A stretch of 64,000 bases of DNA from Pseudomonas paralactis (GCF_001439735.1 NZ_JYLN01000006.1:337347-401346); one strand, 5' to 3'. Counted from the stretch's first letter, positions 47,120 to 56,149 are shown. Made by a program: numbers and translations. The notes: generated from the sequence alone by a model not told the origin.

Positions 47120-47832
47120 TGCGCTTTCATCCTCCCCTCGAAGAAGGGCGGCTGATCCGCCGCTACAAACGCTTTCTCACCGATATCGAAACCGTTACCG
47201 GCGAGTTGCTCACCATTCATTGCCCGAACACCGGATCGATGCTCAATTGCATGGTCGAAGGTGGCCAGGTCTGGTTCAGCCGGTCCTCGGACCCCAAGCG
47301 CAAGTTGCCAGGCACCTGGGAAATTGCCGAAACGCCTCAGGGCCGGCTGGCGTGCGTCAACACCGCGCGAGCCAATCAGTTGGTGGAAGAGGCGCTGCTG
47401 GCTGGTGTGATCACTGAACTCAAGGGCTTTACGGCGCTCAAGCGTGAAGTGCCATACGGTCAGGAGAAGAGTCGCATCGACTTTCGCCTGGATTACCCAC
47501 AGGGTGCCGCTTTCGTTGAGGTCAAGAGCGTCACCCTGGGCTTCGATGGAACGTCGGTGGCGGCTTTTCCTGATGCGGTGACGCAGCGCGGTGCCAAGCA
47601 CTTGCGTGAACTGGCTCACCTGGCGCGTGAAGGTGTGCGGGCGGTGCAGCTGTATTGCGTGTGTCTATCGGGTGTTGATGCGGTGCGCCCAGCGGTGGAA
47701 ATTGACGCCGGTTACGCTGCGGCATTACGCGAGGCCAAGGCCGCGGGTGTCGAGGTGTTGGCGTACGGCGTGCGGGTCACGCCGCAAGAGATGTACGTCG
47801 AGCACCGCCTGAAGGTTTTGCTGGGCGACTAG
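47119..47832 (+). CDS. sfsA: SfsA-family DNA/RNA nuclease-like protein
   Basis: A 237-residue SfsA protein (sugar fermentation stimulation protein family). The N-terminal OB-like domain (RFLTDIETVTGELLTIHCPNTGSMLNC) is followed by a PD-(D/E)XK-like domain (RIDFRLDYPQGAAFVEVKSVTLGF). E. coli SfsA was first reported to affect maltose gene expression; its physiological role is poorly defined. It starts on the last base of the preceding aminotransferase stop. It ends convergently with the Rieske gene, the two stops sharing CTAG (47829-47832). Confidence 0.93.
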   Translation: MRFHPPLEEGRLIRRYKRFLTDIETVTGELLTIHCPNTGSMLNCMVEGGQVWFSRSSDPKRKLPGTWEIAETPQGRLACVNTARANQLVEEALLAGVITELKGFTALKREVPYGQEKSRIDFRLDYPQGAAFVEVKSVTLGFDGTSVAAFPDAVTQRGAKHLRELAHLAREGVRAVQLYCVCLSGVDAVRPAVEIDAGYAAALREAKAAGVEVLAYGVRVTPQEMYVEHRLKVLLGD

Positions 47833-48146
47833 AGTTCTACCCACAAGCCTTGTTCATCCTCATGGCCGGGCAGGGCGGTGAGACTTTGGCCTGCGCAAGG
47901 GCCGGCAATACACTCGCCGCTCTCGATCAGGAACAGAGCGCCATGGGTCGCGCATTGGATCAGACTGGCGCTGGCGTCGAGGAAACTGTCGGGCTGCCAT
48001 TCCAGCGGGATGCCGCGATGGGGGCAGCGGTTGCGATAGAAGTAGGCAATGCCGTCCCGGCGCACTGCCAGCAGTTTGTGGCCGTCGATATCAAAACCAC
48101 GGCTGCTGTTGGGTGCGAGGTCGCTTGAGGGGCAGAGAAACTTCAT
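47829..48146 (-). CDS. Small Rieske [2Fe-2S] protein
   Basis: A 105-residue single-domain Rieske ferredoxin-like protein with both cluster motifs, CPHRGIPLEW and CATHGALF. No signal peptide is seen, so it is probably cytoplasmic. The ATG at 48146 is chosen to give MKFLCPSSDLAPNSSRGFDI; the longer frame to 48227 would run through the hmuT promoter. The partner and reaction are unknown. It is divergent from hmuT. Confidence 0.88.
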   Translation of the reverse strand: MKFLCPSSDLAPNSSRGFDIDGHKLLAVRRDGIAYFYRNRCPHRGIPLEWQPDSFLDASASLIQCATHGALFLIESGECIAGPCAGQSLTALPGHEDEQGLWVEL

Positions 48147-48163
48147 TTCAATCCTTAAGTGCC

Positions 48164-48191
48164 TTGACGTGCAAATGCAAACAATTATCAA
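48164..48191 (+). promoter_or_regulatory. hmuTUV promoter with Fur box
   Basis: -35 TTGACG (48164-48169), 16 bases, -10 TATCAA (48186-48191). A Fur-type site at 48171-48189 (GCAAATGCAAACAATTATC) matches 13 of 19 positions of the consensus and covers the spacer and the -10. It fits iron-repressed heme uptake. Confidence 0.65.
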
Positions 48192-48302
48192 ATGCCCGCT
48201 TCGCCCGTCAGCTGACTGGGTGCTCATTACGATGTTCGGCAGCGGTTCTCTGTCACATTGATGAGTACCTGAGTGGCCCTGCCCTAGGAAGGAAACCCTG
48301 TT

Positions 48303-49181
48303 ATGCGCCTGAGAACCAGCGCTATTGCGCTTGTTGCCTCATTGCTGGTCAACCACGGGGCACAAGCCTCTGAACTGCCACAACGCTGGGTCAGTGCAGG
48401 AGGGGCGCTATCGGAATGGGTGACGGCTTTGGGTGGCGAATCTAAATTGGTCGGGGTCGACACCACCAGCCAGCATCCGCAGTCGCTCAAGGCGTTGCCG
48501 AGCATTGGCTACCAGCGGCAGCTGTCGGCTGAAGGCATTCTCAGCCTGCGCCCGCACATCCTGGTGGGCACAGAAGAAATGGGGCCGCCACCGGTACTGA
48601 CGCAGATTCGCAATGCCGGCGTACAGGTTGAGCTGTTTTCGGCCCAGCCGGATTTGCCGACATTGAAAGGCAACCTTGAACATTTGGGAAAACTGCTGGG
48701 CAGTGAGGCCCAGGCAGATGCGCTCTTTGCCCAATACGGTCAGGCGCTGGAGCAGCAAAAAAACTGGGTGACCAAGGCCCAGGCGGCGCAAAAGGCTCCG
48801 GGCGTACTGTTGCTGCTGGGCCATGCTGGCGGCAAGCCGCTGATCGCCGGCAAGGACACGGCCGCCGATTGGATACTGCAGCAGGCAGGCGGGCGTAATC
48901 TGGCCACGCACTCGGGTTATAAGCCTTTTTCAGTCGAGTCTTTGGCGGGGTTGAGCCCTGATGTATTGGTGTTTGCCGATCGTGCGCTGACCGGTGATGC
49001 GGCGCGTGCAGCCCTGTTCAAGGAAAACCCGATTCTCGCGTCGACACCGGCAGCCAAGGGTGGGCGCGTGTTTGAGTTGGATCCGACCTTGCTGGTAGGT
49101 GGCCTGGGGCCGCGGTTACCGGAAAGCCTGGTGAAACTCTCCGCCGGGTTTTATCCATCCCAGGCTAAATCGGCTCCATGA
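48303..49181 (+). CDS. hmuT: Heme ABC transporter, periplasmic binding protein
   Basis: Periplasmic hemin-binding component (HmuT/PhuT). The 292-residue protein has a signal peptide cut near ANHGAQA-SE (about residue 23). A cluster-A/class III binding-protein fold follows with the pattern VSAGGALSEWVTALGGESKLVGVDTTSQHPQSL and LKALPSIGYQRQLSAEGILSLRPHILVG. The start overlaps nothing upstream; the end overlaps hmuU by four bases (ATGA). The cluster has no adjacent heme receptor or HemS/PhuS-type gene. Confidence 0.92.
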   Translation: MRLRTSAIALVASLLVNHGAQASELPQRWVSAGGALSEWVTALGGESKLVGVDTTSQHPQSLKALPSIGYQRQLSAEGILSLRPHILVGTEEMGPPPVLTQIRNAGVQVELFSAQPDLPTLKGNLEHLGKLLGSEAQADALFAQYGQALEQQKNWVTKAQAAQKAPGVLLLLGHAGGKPLIAGKDTAADWILQQAGGRNLATHSGYKPFSVESLAGLSPDVLVFADRALTGDAARAALFKENPILASTPAAKGGRVFELDPTLLVGGLGPRLPESLVKLSAGFYPSQAKSAP

Positions 49182-50215
49182 CTACTCTGCTTAAGCCCAA
49201 GACGCTGTTTATTGGTCTGTCGCTGCTGTGTGTCTTGGCGATCTGGCTTTCATTGGCTCTCGGCCCGGTCAGCTTGCCATTGATCGATACGCTCAGGGCC
49301 GCATTAAGGCTTGTGGGCGTGCCGATTGAGGCCGCGGGGCTGGAGCAGGCGGAATTGATCCTGGGGCAGATTCGCCTGCCGCGCACCCTATTGGGGCTGG
49401 CGGTCGGTGGTGTGCTTGCGTTGTCGGGTGTGGCGATGCAGGGGTTGTTTCGCAACCCGCTGGCCGATCCCGGGTTGGTGGGGGTGTCCAGCGGTGCCGC
49501 GTTGGGGGCGGCGGTGGCGATTGTCGGCGGGTCGTTGTTGGGTGGGCTGCCGGATGCGTTCGGCCCCTATTTGTTGTCGCTGTGCGCATTTCTGGGTGGC
49601 CTGGGCGTTACCGCACTGGTATACCGGTTGGGACGTCGCAATGGCCAAACCAATGTCGCAACAATGCTGCTTGCCGGTATCGCGCTGACGGCCCTGGCCA
49701 GTTCAACGGTGGGGCTGTTTACCTATCTGGCCGACGATGCCACCTTGCGCACCCTGACGTTCTGGAACCTGGGTAGCCTCAATGGCGCGAGCTATTCGCG
49801 GTTGTGGCCCTTGCTGCTGGTGAGCGCGGGTGTGGCGCTGTGGTTGCCGCGCCGCGCGAAGGCGCTGAACGCATTGTTGCTGGGTGAGTCGGAGGCCAAT
49901 CATCTGGGGGTTGATGTTGAAGGGCTCAAGCGTGAGTTGGTGCTCTGCACGGCCCTGGGTGTTGGCGCAGCCGTGGCGGCGGCGGGCATGATTGGTTTTG
50001 TCGGTTTGGTGGTGCCACATCTGGTGCGGCTGCTGGCGGGGCCGGATCATCGGGTGTTGTTACCGGCGTCAGTGCTGGCAGGTGCGAGCCTGCTGTTGTT
50101 TGCTGATCTGGTGGCGCGCTTGGCGTTGGCGCCGGCGGAACTGCCGATCGGTATTGTCACTGCGTTTATCGGTGCGCCATTTTTCCTCTATTTATTGTTA
50201 CGAGGGCGCGCCTGA
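49178..50215 (+). CDS. hmuU: Heme ABC transporter permease
   Basis: A FecCD-family inner-membrane permease of 345 residues with about 9-10 membrane segments. Family motifs include LRLPRTLLGLAVGGVLALSGVAMQGLFRNPLADPGLVGVSSGAALGA near residue 65 and GMIGFVGLVVPHLVRLLAGPDHR near residue 270. It overlaps hmuT and shares TGATG with hmuV. Confidence 0.94.
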   Translation: MTTLLKPKTLFIGLSLLCVLAIWLSLALGPVSLPLIDTLRAALRLVGVPIEAAGLEQAELILGQIRLPRTLLGLAVGGVLALSGVAMQGLFRNPLADPGLVGVSSGAALGAAVAIVGGSLLGGLPDAFGPYLLSLCAFLGGLGVTALVYRLGRRNGQTNVATMLLAGIALTALASSTVGLFTYLADDATLRTLTFWNLGSLNGASYSRLWPLLLVSAGVALWLPRRAKALNALLLGESEANHLGVDVEGLKRELVLCTALGVGAAVAAAGMIGFVGLVVPHLVRLLAGPDHRVLLPASVLAGASLLLFADLVARLALAPAELPIGIVTAFIGAPFFLYLLLRGRA

Positions 50216-50982
50216 TGCTGCGGGTAGAAGCGTTGCAGATTCGGCGCGGTGCTAAAACCGTGTTGTCCGATGTCACCCTGGACCTGGTACCGGGTGAAGT
50301 GCTGGGCGTGTTGGGCCCCAATGGCGCGGGCAAAAGTACCTTGCTCGGAGCGCTGTGCGGAGAGTTGTTGCCTGATCAGGGCAAGATCTGGTTGGACCAG
50401 CAAGAGCTGAAGAGCCTGGGAGGGGCGCAACGTGCCCAGCGCCTGGCGGTGTTGCCACAGACCTCCACCCTGGACTTTGCCTTTCGTGTCGAAGAGGTAG
50501 TGGGCATGGGGCGCTTGCCTCATCAGTCCGGGCGAGTGCGCGATGATGAAATCATCTGCGCGGCGCTGCACGCGGCGGATGTGGGCCACCTGAGTGGTCG
50601 CAGTTACCTGGCCCTGTCGGGCGGCGAGCGACAGCGGGTGCACCTGGCGCGGGTGTTAGCGCAGTTATGGCCGGGTGAGGCGGGGCAAACGCTGTTGCTG
50701 GACGAGCCAACGTCGATGCTCGATCCCCTGCACCAGCACACCACCTTGCAGGCGATTCGCCGCTTTGCCGACAGAGGCGCTGCGGTGCTGGTGATCCTGC
50801 ATGACTTAAACCTGGCGGCGCGTTACTGCGACCGGATCCTGCTGTTGGAGAGCGGACGCCCCCATGCCCTGGATACGCCCGCAAAAGTCCTGCAACCTGA
50901 GCCGCTCAAGGCCGTGTTTGGCCTGGATGTGCTGGTACAGCCGCATCCGGAGCGTGGGCATCCGTTGATCATTGCGCGCTGA
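50215..50982 (+). CDS. hmuV: Heme ABC transporter ATP-binding protein
   Basis: ATPase of the heme importer. The 255-residue protein has Walker A GPNGAGKST, the Q-loop AVLPQTSTLDF, the ABC signature LSGGERQRVHLARVLAQL, Walker B LLLDEPTSMLDP and the H-loop ILHDLNLAA. It is translationally coupled to hmuU. It converges on the prrF sRNA, 17 bases from the sRNA 3' end. Confidence 0.95.
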   Translation: MLRVEALQIRRGAKTVLSDVTLDLVPGEVLGVLGPNGAGKSTLLGALCGELLPDQGKIWLDQQELKSLGGAQRAQRLAVLPQTSTLDFAFRVEEVVGMGRLPHQSGRVRDDEIICAALHAADVGHLSGRSYLALSGGERQRVHLARVLAQLWPGEAGQTLLLDEPTSMLDPLHQHTTLQAIRRFADRGAAVLVILHDLNLAARYCDRILLLESGRPHALDTPAKVLQPEPLKAVFGLDVLVQPHPERGHPLIIAR

Positions 50983-50999
50983 GTCAGTAATTCGCAGGC

Positions 51000-51112
51000 A
51001 AAAAAAGACCCGGCAAGAGCCGGGTCAAATAACCGTGATTAGCCTGATGAGGAGATAATCTGAGAGTCCGAACCAATGGTCTTTCAGTTATCGGCTGATC
51101 TCGCGACCAGTT
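51000..51112 (-). ncRNA. prrF: PrrF iron-responsive small RNA
   Basis: Fur-repressed sRNA that, when iron is scarce, represses non-essential iron-protein genes (RyhB analogue of Pseudomonas). The minus strand starts AACTGGTCGCGAGATCAGCC, contains the conserved pairing core TCAGATTATCTCCTCATCAG, and ends in the terminator GACCCGGC-tctt-GCCGGGTC plus seven T (51000-51028). The sequence is very close to P. aeruginosa PrrF1/PrrF2 as I remember them. At about 113 bases the size also fits. Only one copy is present, unlike the tandem pair of P. aeruginosa, though the location next to the heme-uptake genes is the same. Confidence 0.95.
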
Positions 51113-51114
51113 GT

Positions 51115-51146
51115 GATAATCATAACGATTCTCATTTGAGAGTCAA
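51115..51146 (-). promoter_or_regulatory. prrF promoter with Fur box
   Basis: Minus strand -35 TTGACT (51141-51146), 16 bases, -10 TATGAT (51119-51124). A Fur box at 51115-51133 (plus strand GATAATCATAACGATTCTC) matches 15 of 19 consensus positions and covers the -10. The start site is predicted at about 51112. Confidence 0.9.
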
Positions 51147-51223
51147 CTATTGTTTTATCAGCTCATCGAATTTTCTCAAACGCTCGTTTGTAATACGGGT
51201 AAACATTGGGCTTGAGGGAAGAT

Positions 51224-51499
51224 CTAGTTTTTCTGGCGCGCTGACAGAGCGTCCAACTGGCGGTTCAGCGCCTCCTTGCGTTCAGAGGGAAGGTCGTTCC
51301 AGTGCACATCCATCAACGCGCCTTCAATTGCGTACAACAGGACTTTCGAAGCTCGGAAGCCGCGAGTCCGTACGGCTCGGTAAGCATCGACCGCGCCCAG
51401 GCGGCGCAAGTCAGACGCGCTGTGGATACCCACCGCATGCAGCCACTGCGCTGACGTCTTGCCGAGGTTTTTCAGGTGTTGCAGCTCATCGTTCATCAA
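51224..51499 (-). CDS. TfoX C-terminal domain protein
   Basis: A 91-residue protein consisting of a TfoX/Sxy C-terminal domain: LKNLGKTSAQWLHAVGIHSASDLRRLGAVDAYRAV is the helix-hairpin-helix-like core, followed by YAIEGALMDVHWNDLPSERKEAL. It lacks the N-terminal domain of full Sxy/TfoX competence activators, so a role in competence cannot be assumed. The start is ATG 51499 or 51496. prrF lies downstream; upstream is a 199-base gap without features. Confidence 0.88.
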   Translation of the reverse strand: MMNDELQHLKNLGKTSAQWLHAVGIHSASDLRRLGAVDAYRAVRTRGFRASKVLLYAIEGALMDVHWNDLPSERKEALNRQLDALSARQKN

Positions 51500-51698
51500 G
51501 CCTCCTTGCGACGGCCGAATGGTGCGGTGGGTATCGTGACCAGGCAGCCTGAAAATGAGTGTAGCGCTCAGTAGAAAAAACGCAGTTCTTTGGGCAGGAG
51601 CGGCTGAAAAGCTTATAAGAATGTGGCGATGCTTTAGCTGAAGGGCAGGCGGGAAACGCCCGGCTCGCTTTAGGCGAAGCCGGGGCTCAGAAGGGGGG

Positions 51699-52043
51699 TT
51701 ACTTGGTGCGGTAGCGCAGGCGAGTGCCGAAGTTGACTGACATCAGGATCTCGTCAGCCGTGAGCTCGGGTGGGAAGTAAGTGCCGGAAATCTGCGCGTG
51801 AGCCAGGCTGGCGCCTTCCAGCGAGCAGTCGCGTAAGTCCAGGCCGCGCAAGTCGGCAGAGCGAAAATAGGCGTCGGTGAAGTCAACACCTGCGGCGTTC
51901 AGGTCTCGCAGGTCCAGCCCTCGGAAGTCGCCACCGCGCATGTCGATGGGGCCGTCTTGAGGGCGCTGCTGGTTGAAGCCTCGGATGTCGTCCTTGTGCA
52001 GGAGCGCATAGAGCGGGGTATCAAGAAGCTTGGGCTGACTCAC
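51699..52043 (-). CDS. Pentapeptide-repeat protein
   Basis: A 114-residue protein with about eight pentapeptide units of the A(D/N)LXX kind in the middle (MRGGDFRGLDLRDLNAAGVD, then FTDAYFRSADLRGLDLRDCS and LEGASLAHAQ), which form a right-handed beta helix. The GTG at 52043 is chosen because AGGAG stands eight bases upstream. The ATG at 52073 precedes that Shine-Dalgarno and lies next to a TATAAT-like -10. A GC hairpin (about 51656-51684) follows the gene. The function is unknown. Confidence 0.8.
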   Translation of the reverse strand: MSQPKLLDTPLYALLHKDDIRGFNQQRPQDGPIDMRGGDFRGLDLRDLNAAGVDFTDAYFRSADLRGLDLRDCSLEGASLAHAQISGTYFPPELTADEILMSVNFGTRLRYRTK

Positions 52044-52133
52044 GATAGCGACTCCTGTTGGGGGTGATGTCATTATAGTGGCTCTATTGTTCGGTCGTGC
52101 GCGAATGTAGGCGACACGACCAAGAAATATTTC

Positions 52134-53690
52134 TTACAGGCCCGGCAGGCGCTGGCGAATCTGCGCGACCAACGCATCGAGAGTCCCGCTTTCATTGGTC
52201 TCCACGCGCTTGCTCAACAGCAGCTCTTGCGCCGTCAGCGGCTCACGACTGGCTTGCTGCTCTTGGATAACGCTCAGCGTTGCGTCGGACGGATCGTTTA
52301 GATCCGCCTGACGTTGTGCCAGCCAACTGGTAATAACCGCTTGAGGTGCGTTGCAATCGAGGATCAGGAATGGCGCACCGGTGGCTTCGGCGATCTGGGC
52401 TGCCGCGTCACGTTGTGCCTGTTTCAAGAAGGTTGCATCCAGCACCACCGGGTAACCGGCGCGCAGTACGGTCTCGGCAATTTCATTCAGACGTGCGTAA
52501 GTCGCAGTGCTCGCGTCCTGATTGTAGATGCCGGCCTGTGGCGTGTTTTCGATCTGTTGCTCGCCAAACAGGCGCTTGCGCTCCACATCCGAACGCAGGC
52601 GTACGGCGCCCAGGGCTTCGACCAGGCGCATGGCAACATGGCTCTTGCCCACCGCCGAAACACCATGGGTGATTGCCAAAAAGCGCGACGGGATGGTGCT
52701 GTAGCTTTCCGCGAGGTTGGCGTAGTTGCGGTACTGGCGCAGGGTAGTGGCGCGCTGCACCGGGCTTGCCTCGCTCGGCATGCTGAACAGCGCAACCTTT
52801 GCACGTACCAGCGCACGGTAGGCTTTATAGAAATTCAGCACCTCCAGGCCTTGATAGTCGCCGGTCAGTTCCAGGTACTGGCTGATGAAGCGGCGCGCCA
52901 GGGACTTGAGCCCACGGTCTTCAAGGTCCATGGCGAGGAAGGCGGTATCGGCGTACACATCGGTAAAGCGGAAAGGCTCGTTGAACTCGATGCAGTCGAA
53001 GATCACGACGTGGCCGTCAATCAGGGTGGCATTGCCCAAGTGGATATCACCGTGGCATTCGCGAGTGAAACCATTGAGCTTGCGTTGCTCCAGCAGCGGT
53101 TTGAGGCGCTCGAAGCTGCTTTCGGCCCAGGCTTGCAAGGCCTCAAGTTGCGTCAGGTCGGCTTTGTCGCTGAGGAATGGGCGAATCTGGTCGAAGTTCT
53201 GGCGTACCGGCGCCATGACTTCATCGGGCGTGCCGGCCGGGTGCTCCTGCGGGACTTTGGGCGCGGTGAGGTGAAAGTGCGCAATCTGCCTGGCCATCTC
53301 GTCGATGTGGCCATTGGTCAGTTCGCCGTTGGCTTGCAGGGTGCTAAGCATCTGGCTTTGCGGGAACTGGCGCATTTTCAGCGCGTACTCGATCACCGGG
53401 CCGTCGCCGCCCAACTGCGGCACGTCGGCAGTGCCGGTAATCGGCAACACTTCAAGATACAAGTCTTTGGTCAAGCGCTGGTTCAGACGCAGCTCCTCAT
53501 TGCAGAAGTGGCCGCGTTTTTCCAGGTCGGTGAAATCCAGAAATCCGAAGTTCATCGGTTTCTTCAATTTATAAGCATAAGGACCTGTCAGTACCACCCA
53601 GGAAATATGGGTCTCGATGACTTGAAACGCTTCAACCGGATGAGGGTACAAAGCCGGGTTTTGCAGGGCAGCGATCAGGGACTGGCTCAC
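52134..53690 (-). CDS. Phosphotransferase-like/ATPase two-domain protein
   Basis: A 518-residue fusion. The N-terminal part (about 1-320) resembles aminoglycoside/choline phosphotransferases, with the catalytic loop ECHGDIHLGNATLIDGHVVIFDCIEF (HGDxHxxN and the following D). The C-terminal part (about 340-518) is a P-loop kinase-like ATPase with Walker A HGVSAVGKSH and VVLDATFLKQAQRDAA. This arrangement is widespread in proteobacteria (PA4701 by memory) and the substrate is unknown. It is divergent from mrcB. Confidence 0.85.
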   Translation of the reverse strand: MSQSLIAALQNPALYPHPVEAFQVIETHISWVVLTGPYAYKLKKPMNFGFLDFTDLEKRGHFCNEELRLNQRLTKDLYLEVLPITGTADVPQLGGDGPVIEYALKMRQFPQSQMLSTLQANGELTNGHIDEMARQIAHFHLTAPKVPQEHPAGTPDEVMAPVRQNFDQIRPFLSDKADLTQLEALQAWAESSFERLKPLLEQRKLNGFTRECHGDIHLGNATLIDGHVVIFDCIEFNEPFRFTDVYADTAFLAMDLEDRGLKSLARRFISQYLELTGDYQGLEVLNFYKAYRALVRAKVALFSMPSEASPVQRATTLRQYRNYANLAESYSTIPSRFLAITHGVSAVGKSHVAMRLVEALGAVRLRSDVERKRLFGEQQIENTPQAGIYNQDASTATYARLNEIAETVLRAGYPVVLDATFLKQAQRDAAAQIAEATGAPFLILDCNAPQAVITSWLAQRQADLNDPSDATLSVIQEQQASREPLTAQELLLSKRVETNESGTLDALVAQIRQRLPGL

Positions 53691-53808
53691 GGGCGATCCT
53701 TCAAAGTCTGGGAGAAATCATGGCGGCCATTATGGCTGCTGATGCCAGTCGTGCAAACCGCTGTCCGGCTCATGTTGATCATCAATAAAGTGCGTATAAT
53801 CCGCCGCC

Positions 53809-56133
53809 ATGACTCGAACCCGATCTCCCCGTTCCCGTAAAAAACCTCCTTCCCGCAGCTTGCGCCCCTGGTTGGGCTGGGCGCTCAAGCTGGGCCTGGT
53901 TGGCCTTGTAGTGGTCGCCGGCTTTGCGGTGTACCTCGATGCCGTGGTGCAGGAAAAATTCTCCGGCAAGCGCTGGACGATTCCGGCCAAGGTGTATGCA
54001 CGCCCGCTGGAACTGTTCTCCGGCCAGAAGCTGAGCAAAGAAGACTTCCTTACCGAGCTCGACGCACTGGGCTATCGCCGCGAACCTGTGAGCAATGGCC
54101 CCGGCGCCGCAGCCGTCAGCGGTAACACCGTCGACCTCAATACCCGTGGCTTCCAGTTCTACGAAGGCCTGGAAAAAGCCCAGCCGGTGCGCGTGCGTTT
54201 CTCCGGCGACTATGTGGCTGAACTGTCCTCGCTCAATGGCTCCAAGCTGCCGGTAGTGCGCCTGGAACCGTTGATGATCGGCGGTATTTATCCGAAAAAC
54301 CTTGAAGATCGCATCCTGATCAAGCTTGATCAGGTACCGCCTTATTTGCTGGAAACCCTGGTGGCGGTCGAAGACCGCGATTTCTACAGCCACTGGGGCG
54401 TCTCGCCGAAGTCGATTGCCCGCGCTGTCTGGGTCAACACCTCTGGCGGCAAGATGACCCAGGGCGGCAGTACGCTCACGCAGCAGCTGGTCAAGAACTT
54501 CTACCTGACCAACGAGCGCAGCCTCACCCGCAAACTCACCGAAGCCATGATGGCGATGTTGCTGGAGCTGCATTACAGCAAGCAGGAAATCCTTGAGGCG
54601 TACCTCAACGAGGTATTCGTCGGTCAGGATGGCCAGCGCGCGGTGCACGGTTTCGGTTTGGCCAGCCAGTTCTTCTTTGGGCAACCGTTGTCCGAGTTGA
54701 AGTTGCATCAGGTCGCGTTGCTGGTGGGGATGGTCAAGGGGCCGTCCTATTACAACCCGCGTCGCAACCCGGAGCGGGCGCTTGAGCGTCGCAACCTGGT
54801 CCTCGATGTACTGGAACAGCAGGGCGTCGCCACGGCTGAGCAGGTGGCCGCTGCGAAAAAAATGCCGCTGGGTGTGACCACTCGCGGCAAGTTGGCGGAT
54901 AGCTCATTCCCCGGCTTTATCGATCTGGTCAAGCGCCAGTTGCGTGAAGACTACCGTGACGAAGACTTGACCGAAGAGGGCTTGCGGATTTTCACCAGCT
55001 TCGACCCGATCCTGCAGATGAAGGCCGAGGCGTCGGTCAACGACACCTTCAAGCGTCTGACCGGCCGTAAAGGCTCGGATGAAGTCGAAGCCGCCATGGT
55101 GGTGACCAACCCGGAAACCGGTGAAGTCCAGGCCATGATCGGCAGCCGTCAGGCCAGTTTCGCCGGCTTCAACCGGGCACTGGACGCCGTGCGGCCGATT
55201 GGCTCGCTGGTCAAGCCGGCGGTCTATCTGAGTGCGTTGGAAAAGCCCAGCAAGTACACGCTGACCAGTTGGCTGTCGGATGACCCGTTGTCGGTCAAGG
55301 GCGCGAATGGCCAGGTATGGACGCCCAAGAACTTCGATCGCCGCTCCCACGGTACGGTGTTTCTGTATCAGGGGCTGGCGCATTCCTACAATATTTCGAC
55401 CTCACGCCTGGGGCTTGAAGTCGGCGTGCCGAATGTGCTGAAAACCATAGCGCGACTGGGGGTGGAACGTGAGTTCCCGGCATTCCCATCCATGCTTCTG
55501 GGCGCTGCGGCCATGACCCCGATGGAAGTGGCGACCATGTACCAGACCCTCGCCAACGGTGGTTTCAATACGCCGATGCGCGGGATCCGCAGTGTGCTGA
55601 CCGCCGAAGGCGAACCGCTCAAGCGCTACCCGTTCCAGATCCAGCAGCGTTTCGATGCGGGTTCTATCTACCTGATCCAGAACGCCATGCAGCGCGTGAT
55701 GCGTGAGGGTACGGGGCGCTCGGTCTACAGCGTGCTGCCGTCGAACCTGACGCTGGCAGGCAAGACCGGTACCAGTAACGACTCGCGTGACAGTTGGTTT
55801 GCAGGGTTCGGCCAGGATGTATTGGCGGTGGTGTGGCTGGGGCGTGACGATAACGGCAAGACACCGTTTACCGGCGCGACCGGCGCGCTGCAGGTGTGGA
55901 CCAGTTTTATGCGTAAAGCTGACCCGTTGCCGCTCAACATGCCGCAGCCGGACAACATCGTGCAGGCCTGGATTGATCCGCACACGGGCCAAGGCTCGGA
56001 TGCCAACTGTCCGGGCGCGGTGCAGATGCCGTATATTCGCGGCAGCGAACCACCACCCGGCGCCGCGTGCGGTGGCAGTGCCCCTGCTGATGCGGATTCG
56101 GTGATGGATTGGGTCAAGGGCTGGATGAATTAA
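53809..56133 (+). CDS. mrcB: Penicillin-binding protein 1B
   Basis: Bifunctional class A PBP that polymerises and cross-links peptidoglycan. The 774-residue protein has a basic cytoplasmic start, one membrane segment (about 25-47) and a UB2H-like region. The GT51 glycosyltransferase domain (about 160-340) shows VAVEDRDFYSHWGVSPKSIARA and GGSTLTQQLVKNFYLT. The transpeptidase domain has catalytic Ser in IGSLVKPAVYL, SYN in AHSYNISTSRLG and KTG in LAGKTGTSNDSRDSWF. lpoP follows after 16 bases. Confidence 0.97.
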   Translation: MTRTRSPRSRKKPPSRSLRPWLGWALKLGLVGLVVVAGFAVYLDAVVQEKFSGKRWTIPAKVYARPLELFSGQKLSKEDFLTELDALGYRREPVSNGPGAAAVSGNTVDLNTRGFQFYEGLEKAQPVRVRFSGDYVAELSSLNGSKLPVVRLEPLMIGGIYPKNLEDRILIKLDQVPPYLLETLVAVEDRDFYSHWGVSPKSIARAVWVNTSGGKMTQGGSTLTQQLVKNFYLTNERSLTRKLTEAMMAMLLELHYSKQEILEAYLNEVFVGQDGQRAVHGFGLASQFFFGQPLSELKLHQVALLVGMVKGPSYYNPRRNPERALERRNLVLDVLEQQGVATAEQVAAAKKMPLGVTTRGKLADSSFPGFIDLVKRQLREDYRDEDLTEEGLRIFTSFDPILQMKAEASVNDTFKRLTGRKGSDEVEAAMVVTNPETGEVQAMIGSRQASFAGFNRALDAVRPIGSLVKPAVYLSALEKPSKYTLTSWLSDDPLSVKGANGQVWTPKNFDRRSHGTVFLYQGLAHSYNISTSRLGLEVGVPNVLKTIARLGVEREFPAFPSMLLGAAAMTPMEVATMYQTLANGGFNTPMRGIRSVLTAEGEPLKRYPFQIQQRFDAGSIYLIQNAMQRVMREGTGRSVYSVLPSNLTLAGKTGTSNDSRDSWFAGFGQDVLAVVWLGRDDNGKTPFTGATGALQVWTSFMRKADPLPLNMPQPDNIVQAWIDPHTGQGSDANCPGAVQMPYIRGSEPPPGAACGGSAPADADSVMDWVKGWMN

Positions 56134-56149
56134 GCAAAGAGGGTTTCAA

